Of a stretch of 5,074 nt of DNA, positions 1 to 5,074 are shown in pieces; the stretch's first letter is position 1; every line of letters begins with the position of its first letter. Position numbers and translations under genes: made by a program. The notes below the pieces were generated by a model that had not been told where the DNA came from, ran no database searches, and was given only the letters and a program-made list of their open reading frames with translations. The DNA is from an uncultured Anaerolineaceae bacterium (GTDB lineage Bacteria > Chloroflexota > Anaerolineae > Anaerolineales > Anaerolineaceae): the NCBI GenBank assembly GCA_937920255.1, contig CALDSL010000199.1, positions 1 to 5,074 on the forward strand, written 5' to 3'.

Positions 1-1081
1 CGGTCTTTTCCTGCATCCAGGTGAGGATATTCGCGAACACGCGCGTGCTGGTGCCCGCGTCCAGGCCACCGTGCGCCAGCGCCTTTTCGATCTCATCGAT
101 CCACAGGATACACGGCGCCACCGTCTCGGCCAGGTGCAGCGCGCGCCGCGCGCGCTCTTCCGATTCGCCCACCAGACTGCCAAACAGGGCGCCCACGTCC
201 AGCCGCAGCAGCGGCATGCGCCACAGCCCGCCGATCATCTTGGCCGTCAAACTCTTGCCCGTGCCAGGAATGCCGATCAGGGCGATGCCTTTGGGCGAGG
301 GCAGCCCGTACTCGCGCGCCTCCTGAGTGAAGGCGCGTTCGCGCAGCCGCAGCCATTCTTTCAGCGCGCCCAGCCCGCCCACATTGTTGGGGCTTTCCAG
401 CACCGGGTAATATTCCAGCGCCTGGCTCTCGCGGATGATCTGCTTCTTTTCTTCGGTCACCAGGTCGATGGCGCGCTCGTCCAGCACGCCGTCCTGCACC
501 AGCGCCTTGGAAAACACGCGCTGCGCCTGCGAGGCCGTCAACCCCAGCGCGGCCTGGATGATTTTCTCGCGTCCCAGCGCGGTCAGGTTGACCTTGACGC
601 TCGGGCTGCGGGTCAGGTTGTTGAGCACCTCTTCGATCGCCGCCGCATCCGGCAGCGGGAAATTCATGATGAACACCTCGTCGCGGAATTCTTCCGGGAT
701 GCTGGTGCTATGGCTGGTGATCAGGATCGATTTGCGCGTGGTGCGCAGTTTCTGCGCCACGCTGCGCAGCTTGCGCCGGATCTGTGGGTTGGTCCATGCG
801 TCGTGAAAATCTTTGAGGATAAACAGGGTCGAGGAAGAGCCGTCCATGCGTTCCACGGCATCGAGCGCGGTCATCGGGTCTTTCGCCACCGGCGCGGATG
901 TGCCCGCCAGTTCGCTCAGCCACTGGTAGCCGTCCGCGCTGTCCCACGCCAGGCAGCGCCGCTGGGTGCGGTCGCACATTTCTTTGATTAACTGCAAAGC
1001 GCGCTGTTCCTCGCTGGTTTCCAGCAAGATCAGCGTAAAGCGCGCGCGCAGGTAGACATCCAGTTGTTCTTCGAATTTCAT
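1..1081 (-). CDS. ycf46: Ycf46-like AAA+ ATPase, C-terminus cut off by the window edge
   Basis: An open frame on the minus strand runs without a stop from ATG at 1081 to the left edge, giving 360 complete codons; base 1 belongs to the next codon. The product matches my recollection of the Ycf46 family of cyanobacteria, plastids and some other bacteria, which is about 500 residues, so roughly the last 140 are missing. Residues 1-140 form the family-specific N-terminal domain, with the KDFHDAW segment at 90-96. Residues 203-228 carry the IDLVTEEKKQIIRES linker. The AAA+ core follows, with Walker A GIPGTGKS at 270-277 and Walker B ILWIDEIE at 325-332. Sensor and arginine-finger residues should lie off-window. 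The start is supported by GGAG eight bases upstream and by the family's usual MKFEEQL beginning. It should be a cytoplasmic ATP-driven remodelling protein with unknown substrate. I recall a reported role in inorganic-carbon use for the Synechocystis homologue, which need not apply here. Family call is firm; cellular role is not. Confidence 0.93.
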   Translation of the reverse strand, partial: MKFEEQLDVYLRARFTLILLETSEEQRALQLIKEMCDRTQRRCLAWDSADGYQWLSELAGTSAPVAKDPMTALDAVERMDGSSSTLFILKDFHDAWTNPQIRRKLRSVAQKLRTTRKSILITSHSTSIPEEFRDEVFIMNFPLPDAAAIEEVLNNLTRSPSVKVNLTALGREKIIQAALGLTASQAQRVFSKALVQDGVLDERAIDLVTEEKKQIIRESQALEYYPVLESPNNVGGLGALKEWLRLRERAFTQEAREYGLPSPKGIALIGIPGTGKSLTAKMIGGLWRMPLLRLDVGALFGSLVGESEERARRALHLAETVAPCILWIDEIEKALAHGGLDAGTSTRVFANILTWMQEKT

Positions 1082-1116
1082 GACCCACACTCCACGGAAG
1101 CGACGGCTAAACAAAA

Positions 1117-1145
1117 ATTATAGCACGTCCGTTCTGGAATGGCAA
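1117..1145 (-). promoter_or_regulatory. Sigma70-type promoter of the Ycf46-like gene
   Basis: Read on the minus strand, TTGCCA (1145-1140, five of six matches to TTGACA) is followed by exactly 17 bases and then a perfect TATAAT (1122-1117). TGC directly before TATAAT also makes an extended -10. Transcription would start near 1110, giving a leader of about 29 bases that holds a GGAG ribosome binding site eight bases before the ATG at 1081. This is the best promoter match in the window and suggests fairly strong housekeeping-type expression. The start site is inferred, not observed. Confidence 0.8.
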
Positions 1146-1172
1146 AATATCCCGGTTGGTTTTTATTTTTTA

Positions 1173-1192
1173 TTAACGATTCTGATCGTTAA
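1173..1192. promoter_or_regulatory. Perfect palindrome in the divergent intergenic region, possible operator
   Basis: TTAACGAT (1173-1180), a TCTG centre (1181-1184) and ATCGTTAA (1185-1192) form a perfect 8+4+8 dyad in the AT-rich gap between two divergent genes. It lies about 28 bases upstream of the -35 of the ATPase promoter and 71 bases upstream of the permease ATG. That position suits a dimeric regulator acting on one or both genes. A T-run (1201-1207) begins eight bases after the dyad on the plus strand, so an attenuator is a weaker alternative; no gene upstream on that strand would need a terminator. No clear promoter is visible for the plus-strand gene; TATTTT at 1220-1225 with TTCCGA at 1195-1200 is only a poor candidate. 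Confidence 0.45.
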
Positions 1193-1263
1193 GATTCCGA
1201 TTTTTTTATGGTCTGCTGCTATTTTAACAATACGAGAAAAAACCGTTGGGATTGCAGGTAATT

Positions 1264-3201
1264 ATGAAAGCCGAAGACATTTCCGGGACTGTTATTTTTG
1301 AACCCGATATTGCGAATGACCCGCCGAGGAATTGGCGCCAATTGCTGATTGGAAGGCCTCTGTCAACCGCGGATGCTCCTCATCAAACGGTTGGTAAATT
1401 GATCGGGCTGGCGGTCTTTGCGTCAGATGCGTTATCATCCACCGCATATGCCACGCAAGAAATTATGATTATCCTGGCCGCTGCCGGTTCCGGCGCGCTG
1501 GGGTATGTATTTCCCATTTCGGTGGCAATCGTGGCGCTGATGACCATTGTCACGGTTTCCTATCAACAAACGATCCACGCGTATCCGGGTGGGGGTGGGG
1601 CTTATATCGTTGCCCGCGATAATCTCGGTGAACTTCCAGCACAGACCGCCGGGGCAGCCTTGCTGACCGATTACATTCTCACCGTCGCGGTTTCGATTTC
1701 TTCAGGTGTGGCGCAGATTTCCTCGGCGTTCCCCAATCTGTACCAGTATCGCGTGGGGATTGCAATTGCCATGGTGTTATTTATCATGCTGATGAACCTT
1801 CGCGGGGTACGCGAGTCAGGAAAGGCTTTTGCGCTGCCAACCTATTTCTTCGTACTGATGATGATCCTGACAGTGGGTACCGGTTTTTTCCGCTATTTCA
1901 ATGGGTCCCTTGGGGTCGTGATCAATCCACCGCACAATGCCATATCAGGTCTGGTGCAAACAATCACGCCGTTCCTGTTATTACATGCATTTTCGAGCGG
2001 CACTGCGGCTTTGACTGGCATCGAAGCCATCTCGAACGGCATTACCGCTTTCAAAGAGCCGCGCAGTCAAAATGCGGGTATTACGCTGATCTGGATGTCA
2101 TGCATTCTGGCAAGCCTTTTCCTTGGGATTTCATTCCTTTCGGGCAAGATCAACGTTGTCCCTTCTGAGGAAGAAACGGTCATTTCCCAGCTTGCCCGAA
2201 CCGTCTATGGAAGCCAGAACATACTGTATCTTGCCATCATCGCAGGCACCGCGGTGATTTTGATCATGGCCGCCAATACCGCTTTTGCTGATTTTCCACG
2301 TCTGGGCGCTCTGCACGCCGGCGATGGCTTCCTACCGCGCCAGCTCACATTCCGCGGAAGCCGGCTGGTTTATTCTCGTGGCATCGTCTCGCTGGCATTC
2401 CTGGCATCCTTGCTGATCTTCGTGTTCCAGGCCAGCGTCACGCGCCTGATCCCGCTCTACGCGATCGGAGTCTTCATGTCATTCACGCTTTCGCAGGCGG
2501 GTATGGCGCGCCGCTGGTGGAAGTCTGGCCATTTGAAACCTGGCGAGGAAATTGTTGAGCCGGGTTCCATCGTGCGCCGAGATGCCCATTGGAAGGGTAA
2601 GCTCGCCATCAACGGTATTGGGGCTGTTTGCACGTTTGTTGTGATGATCGTTTTTGCGGTTACGAAATTCCACGATGGCGCATGGATTATCGTATTTCTC
2701 GTGCCGTTGCTGGTAGCGATTTTCTTCGCCATCCATCACCACTATAAAGACCTTGCCCGCAAACTATCCCTGGATGATTACCATAAACAGGTTCGCATTC
2801 GAAAAAACCGTATCATCGTGCTCATTGCCGGAGTACATCGCGGATCGCTTGAAGCAATGGAGTTCGCCCGCACCCTCGGGCCGGATCTTACCGCCGTGCA
2901 TGTGTCGATGGATGAGAAAGAGGCGCAAAAGGTCAGGGAAAAATGGGGTATGTACGGTGAGGGTATGCGTCTGGTAATCCTTAACTCCCCGTACCGGCTG
3001 TTCATCGAACCTGTCATGGATTACGTGGAGATGCTATTGAAGAACCGGGAGGCGGGCGAATTGCTCACCATTATCGTGCCGCAGTTCATCACCAACCGCT
3101 GGTGGCAGAATTTCCTTCATAGCCAGACGGCTTTGATGCTGCGTTTTGCATTGTTGTTCAAACGCGGTGTGGTGGTGGTTGAGATCCCGTATCTGGTATA
3201 A
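1264..3201 (+). CDS. KimA-like APC-superfamily permease, probable potassium importer
   Basis: The 645-residue product resembles Bacillus KimA (formerly YdaO, about 607 residues), a proton-coupled potassium uptake protein of the APC superfamily in the inner membrane. Residues ~45-490 are strongly hydrophobic and fit about 12 membrane segments; ~491-645 form a cytoplasmic domain ending in the conserved segment PQFITNRWWQNFLHSQTALM at 606-625. As I recall, KimA binds potassium through D36, Y43, D117 and T121. Here D55, Y62, D136 and T140 stand at exactly the same mutual spacing, in SDALSSTAY and LLTDYILT. YPGGGGAYIVARDNLG at 107-122 is also family-typical. ATG at 1264 is preferred: AGG lies five bases upstream and the in-frame TTG at 1246 has a poor ribosome site. 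KimA is inhibited by c-di-AMP; I see no c-di-AMP riboswitch upstream, so such control would act at the protein level if it exists. A general amino-acid permease is the main alternative. Confidence 0.88.
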   Translation: MKAEDISGTVIFEPDIANDPPRNWRQLLIGRPLSTADAPHQTVGKLIGLAVFASDALSSTAYATQEIMIILAAAGSGALGYVFPISVAIVALMTIVTVSYQQTIHAYPGGGGAYIVARDNLGELPAQTAGAALLTDYILTVAVSISSGVAQISSAFPNLYQYRVGIAIAMVLFIMLMNLRGVRESGKAFALPTYFFVLMMILTVGTGFFRYFNGSLGVVINPPHNAISGLVQTITPFLLLHAFSSGTAALTGIEAISNGITAFKEPRSQNAGITLIWMSCILASLFLGISFLSGKINVVPSEEETVISQLARTVYGSQNILYLAIIAGTAVILIMAANTAFADFPRLGALHAGDGFLPRQLTFRGSRLVYSRGIVSLAFLASLLIFVFQASVTRLIPLYAIGVFMSFTLSQAGMARRWWKSGHLKPGEEIVEPGSIVRRDAHWKGKLAINGIGAVCTFVVMIVFAVTKFHDGAWIIVFLVPLLVAIFFAIHHHYKDLARKLSLDDYHKQVRIRKNRIIVLIAGVHRGSLEAMEFARTLGPDLTAVHVSMDEKEAQKVREKWGMYGEGMRLVILNSPYRLFIEPVMDYVEMLLKNREAGELLTIIVPQFITNRWWQNFLHSQTALMLRFALLFKRGVVVVEIPYLV

Positions 3202-3235
3202 AGAACCCGCCGCCGTATCTGCAAGTTTTTTTAAC

Positions 3236-3259
3236 AGCGTTGCTCAAGGTATCAACGCT
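3236..3259. repeat. Short inverted repeat downstream of the permease gene
   Basis: AGCGTTG (3236-3242) and CAACGCT (3253-3259) are perfect 7-base arms around a 10-base loop. The nearby T-run (3226-3232) comes before the hairpin on the plus strand, and no T-run follows it on either strand, so it is not a normal intrinsic terminator. No other hairpin with a T-run was seen between 3202 and 3331. Some read-through from the permease gene into the next gene is therefore possible. The repeat may have no function. Confidence 0.35.
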
Positions 3260-3292
3260 CATGTAATCGCTATCTATTGGTATCAGGCTGAA

Positions 3293-3330
3293 GGGAGACC
3301 GGCTAGTATATAATGGTAGACGGGTCTCCC
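3293..3330. promoter_or_regulatory. Inverted repeat enclosing a TATAAT box and abutting the LysE-gene start codon
   Basis: GGGAGACC (3293-3300) and GGTCTCCC (3323-3330) are perfect 8-base inverted arms around a 22-base centre that contains TATAAT (3309-3314). The right arm ends one base before the ATG at 3332. If TATAAT is the -10 element, transcription would begin near 3321 and leave a leader of only about 11 bases. No convincing -35 lies at normal spacing (16-18 bases upstream reads GCTGAA or its neighbours), so the promoter would be weak or activator-dependent. Two readings are possible: an operator spanning the promoter, or an RNA hairpin on longer transcripts that buries the only G-rich ribosome-site candidate (GGG at 3322-3324). 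The repeat is plain in the sequence; its role is inferred. Confidence 0.5.
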
Positions 3331-3331
3331 A

Positions 3332-3937
3332 ATGCTCGCATATCTTCTTCAAGGTATCACCCTCGGCCTTTCGGCAGCGGCGACGCCGGGACCGTTCCAG
3401 GCGTTTGTCATCGGGCAGGCGCTCAAGAACGGTTGGCGGCGCACGCTCCCGGCTGCCTTCGCGCCGCTGCTTTCCGATGGACCGGTGATCCTCCTCATGG
3501 TGCTCCTGCTCACCAGCTTGCCGGCGGGCCTGCTGCGCGCCATTCAGATCGCGGGAGGGGTCTACGTGCTCTTCCTGGCATGGAACGCATTGCAGGTGTA
3601 CCGCCATTTTCAAACGCTTGTGCCCGCCGGCGGCTCTGGTAAGACGCTTTTGCAAGCAGCAGGAATGACCCTGCTCAGCCCGGGGTTGTACATTTATTGG
3701 AGCATGCTGGCCGGTCCGATTCTGGTGCGCGGTTGGCGTGAGTCACCTTCGCATGGCGGCGTCTTTTTGCTTGGCTTTTATGCGGCCATGGTCTCGGCCA
3801 TGATGCTGCTCATTGTGCTGTTTGGTGCCGCGCGCCAGCTTGGACCGCGAGCCAACCGCGCGCTGCTGGGTTTCTCGGCGCTGGCGCTGTTTGGATTTGG
3901 ATTGTACCAGCTCGGACAGGGGCTGTTGGGTGGTTAA
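3332..3937 (+). CDS. LysE-family translocator (small-molecule exporter)
   Basis: The 201-residue product has the size and hydrophobic pattern of LysE/RhtB-type exporters, six predicted membrane segments near residues 3-27, 42-62, 66-90, 105-130, 143-165 and 178-198. The family's proline-glycine motif appears as TPGP at 18-21 in the first helix, and the matching motif of the second half as SPGLYIYW at 116-123. Members export amino acids or related small metabolites across the inner membrane with the proton motive force; the substrate cannot be read from the sequence. The ATG at 3332 is chosen because the family motif begins almost at once after it. Its ribosome site is poor (GGG at 3322-3324), unlike the next gene. 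It lies 130 bases after the permease gene and 21 bases before an EamA permease gene, probably heading a two-gene operon. Confidence 0.87.
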   Translation: MLAYLLQGITLGLSAAATPGPFQAFVIGQALKNGWRRTLPAAFAPLLSDGPVILLMVLLLTSLPAGLLRAIQIAGGVYVLFLAWNALQVYRHFQTLVPAGGSGKTLLQAAGMTLLSPGLYIYWSMLAGPILVRGWRESPSHGGVFLLGFYAAMVSAMMLLIVLFGAARQLGPRANRALLGFSALALFGFGLYQLGQGLLGG

Positions 3938-3958
3938 AGAACCGGTGGTGGAGAATCC

Positions 3959-4834
3959 GTGAATAACGTCATCTTCTTGATCATCATCGCGGCCATTGGC
4001 GGAGGATCCAATGCTCCGTTTGCGAAAGTCGCGCTGGGCGCGTTCCAGCCCTTCACCATCGTCTTCATGCGCTTTCTGATCGCTTCGCTGGCGCTGCTGC
4101 CGTTAATCCGCCGGCGCGGCGAAATCAACCTGCGCGCCATGCGCGAACTGCTTCCGGTTGCCCTGATCGGTTCGCTCAACCCGATCCTGTTGTTTATTGC
4201 CATGCAGTTCACCCAGGCCTCGGTTGCGCCGCTGATCTATGCCGCCGTGCCGTTGATGACCGCCCTGTATCTGCATTTCTTCCGCGGGCGCAAAATCGCC
4301 GCCGGAAAGATCTTGGGGATTGTGCTGGGCTTCGCCGGGGTGGCGATCATCATCCTGCTGCCGTTTCTGCAACAAGGCGACAAGGACTTCCGCCGCTTTG
4401 GCGGCAACCTGCTCATTCTCGGCGCGGCGGTAGCGTTTATGATTTATGGCATCCTTTCCAGCGACAGGCAACAGCGACTGCAAATTACACCCCTGGCGCT
4501 GACCTATTCGTTCGTGCTCGTCACAATGATCCTGTGTATCCCCTTTGCCATTTTTGAAATCATCCGCTGGCCGCTGGATCCGTCCGGCATCCGGGCCAGC
4601 CACATCCTGGCCACCATTGGCACCGGCCTGCTCGGCACGGCCATTTTTTACATGGCTTACCAGAAGGCCATCCAACTGGCCAGCGAGGTAACCGCTTCGC
4701 TGTTCACCTATCTGCAGCCGATCGCCACCATCATCTTCGCGGTCATCCTGGTGGGCGAGGCCATCACGCTGCCGTTTGTCATCGGCGGCACGCTGGCGGT
4801 GATCGGCGCGGGCATGGCCACGAACAAAACCTGA
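3959..4834 (+). CDS. EamA-family (DMT superfamily) transporter
   Basis: The 291-residue product is a typical two-repeat EamA permease with about ten membrane segments. The first repeat covers residues ~4-136 and the second ~149-288. The hallmark end of repeat one (QFTQASVAPLIYAAVPL at 83-99) is echoed in repeat two (YQKAIQLASEVTASLFTYLQ at 234-253, followed by P254 and the GEAIT segment at 266-270). The family exports amino acids, nucleotide-related compounds or other metabolites from the cytoplasm; the substrate is unknown here. The start is GTG at 3959, supported by GGAG at 3950-3953 five bases upstream and by a hydrophobic first helix beginning immediately. It follows the LysE-family gene by 21 bases and should be co-transcribed with it, pairing two predicted exporters. 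Length and motifs show no damage. Confidence 0.9.
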   Translation: MNNVIFLIIIAAIGGGSNAPFAKVALGAFQPFTIVFMRFLIASLALLPLIRRRGEINLRAMRELLPVALIGSLNPILLFIAMQFTQASVAPLIYAAVPLMTALYLHFFRGRKIAAGKILGIVLGFAGVAIIILLPFLQQGDKDFRRFGGNLLILGAAVAFMIYGILSSDRQQRLQITPLALTYSFVLVTMILCIPFAIFEIIRWPLDPSGIRASHILATIGTGLLGTAIFYMAYQKAIQLASEVTASLFTYLQPIATIIFAVILVGEAITLPFVIGGTLAVIGAGMATNKT

Positions 4835-4843
4835 CATTCAAGA

Positions 4844-4902
4844 AAAAACGAAGAAAACGAATATTTCCTCTAGCGCACCCGGAAAAACGAAGAAAACGAA
4901 TA
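4844..4902. repeat. Two perfect copies of a 20-base A-rich direct repeat
   Basis: AAAAACGAAGAAAACGAATA occurs at 4844-4863 and again at 4883-4902, with 19 unrelated bases between (39-base period). Each copy contains AAAACGAA twice, nine bases apart, so the octamer occurs four times (4845, 4854, 4884, 4893). The block begins ten bases after the EamA gene's stop. On the minus strand the copies read as T-rich tracts. It could be a protein binding site, part of a dispersed intergenic repeat, or a small minisatellite. It is not a CRISPR array: there are only two copies, and both repeat and spacer are too short. No intrinsic terminator is recognisable here. Confidence 0.75.
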
Positions 4903-4956
4903 CCTGCGCCGGTCGATCCAATGACATTTGTCTGATGGGCTGGTGATATCCGGGAG

Positions 4957-4984
4957 TTTACGCGGTGGGTAGGGTAATGATAAT
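4957..4984 (+). promoter_or_regulatory. Possible promoter of the gene starting at 5050
   Basis: TTTACG (4957-4962) and GATAAT (4979-4984) are separated by 16 bases, matching the sigma70 -35 and -10 boxes at four and five of six positions. Transcription would start near 4991 and leave a leader of about 59 bases. The match is moderate, and overlapping AT-rich hexamers (TAATCT, TAATAG) make the exact -10 uncertain. The preceding 4903-4956 stretch shows nothing else I can name. Confidence 0.35.
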
Positions 4985-5049
4985 CTAATAGGACAGAAAT
5001 ACGCGAAATCCAAAAACCAGTTTCAGACCGCGCGAAGGAGATGCACCCG

Positions 5050-5074
5050 ATGTTCGATATTCCCGTAGAGAAGA
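5050..5074 (+). CDS. Start of an unidentified gene, cut off by the window edge
   Basis: Only eight complete codons are present, reading MFDIPVEK, too few to assign a family. A strong ribosome binding site, GAAGGAG at 5034-5040, lies nine bases before the ATG at 5050. An in-frame ATG at 5041 directly abuts that site with no spacing, so it is unlikely to be used. The gene lies 215 bases after the EamA gene on the same strand with its own candidate promoter, so it probably belongs to a separate transcription unit. Confidence 0.6.

Noticed and set aside
71..991. A 306-codon open frame on the plus strand
   Set aside because: It lies antisense to the Ycf46-like ATPase, whose product has clear Walker motifs. 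The plus-strand product is rich in His, Gln and Arg with no recognisable domain, typical of a shadow frame in GC-rich DNA.
1173..1207. The 1173-1192 dyad plus T-run read as an intrinsic terminator
   Set aside because: Eight bases separate the stem from the T-run, the stem is AT-rich, and both flanking genes point away, so no transcript needs ending here.
1193..1263. A c-di-AMP (ydaO-type) riboswitch in front of the KimA-like gene
   Set aside because: The leader is short and AT-rich and lacks the G-rich conserved blocks and the length of that riboswitch.
1080..1301. A 73-codon plus-strand frame spanning the divergent intergenic region
   Set aside because: It begins on the ATPase start codon, covers both the ATPase promoter and the palindrome, overlaps the permease start, and has no ribosome site or recognisable family.
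3187..3221. A 9-base direct repeat, CCGTATCTG at 3187-3195 and 3213-3221
   Set aside because: It is short, has no dyad symmetry, and the first copy encodes the permease C-terminus, so it is most simply chance.
3293..3364. A tRNA-Gly-like stretch, with TAATGGTAGA resembling a D-arm and TCTCCCAA resembling a CCC anticodon loop
   Set aside because: The flanking bases do not pair as an anticodon stem, there is no T-arm or acceptor 3' strand at the right distance, and most of the candidate lies inside the LysE-family coding sequence.
4103..4837. A 244-codon open frame on the minus strand
   Set aside because: It is antisense to the well-supported EamA gene, and its product is a hydrophilic, low-complexity mix of Gln, Asp and Arg without family features.
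4844..4902. A minimal CRISPR array
   Set aside because: There are only two repeats of 20 bases with a 19-base spacer, low complexity within the repeat, and no cas genes in view.

Overview
This 5.07 kb window holds an ordinary-looking bacterial chromosomal segment with five protein-coding genes: one partial at the left edge, three complete, and one only just started at the right edge. I see no rRNA, tRNA, CRISPR array, insertion sequence, phage gene or defence system. The gene content is a Ycf46-type AAA ATPase, a KimA-like potassium permease, a LysE-family exporter and an EamA/DMT exporter. Together with GC-rich coding DNA, Shine-Dalgarno-type starts and sigma70-type promoter hexamers, this suits a free-living bacterium such as a Chloroflexota (Anaerolineae-like) or cyanobacterium-related lineage. 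That placement is an impression from recalled family distribution, not a measurement.

Layout. Positions 1-1081, minus strand: the first 360 residues of a Ycf46-like AAA+ ATPase that runs off the left edge, with a near-consensus promoter at 1117-1145. Positions 1082-1263: an AT-rich divergent intergenic region (41 of the 120 bases in 1141-1260 are G or C) with a perfect 20-bp palindrome at 1173-1192. Positions 1264-3201, plus strand: a 645-residue KimA-like APC permease with a C-terminal cytoplasmic domain. Positions 3202-3331: a 130-base gap with short repeats and an 8-bp inverted repeat that brackets a perfect TATAAT and ends one base before the next start codon. Positions 3332-3937 and 3959-4834, plus strand: a LysE-family translocator and an EamA permease, 21 bases apart and probably one operon. 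Positions 4835-5049: no gene, a 20-base perfect direct repeat in two copies and a possible promoter. Position 5050 onward: the first eight codons of an unidentified gene with a strong ribosome binding site.

How the genes fit together. Apart from the ATPase and the unidentified last gene, the window encodes membrane transport: one predicted potassium uptake protein and two predicted small-molecule exporters. The exporters look functionally paired (metabolite or amino-acid efflux). The permease and the ATPase share only a divergent intergenic region. The most interesting material is regulatory: the divergent palindrome, the inverted repeat around the LysE-gene promoter and start, and the A-rich direct repeats near 4844-4902. 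I found no evidence for a novel multi-gene system.
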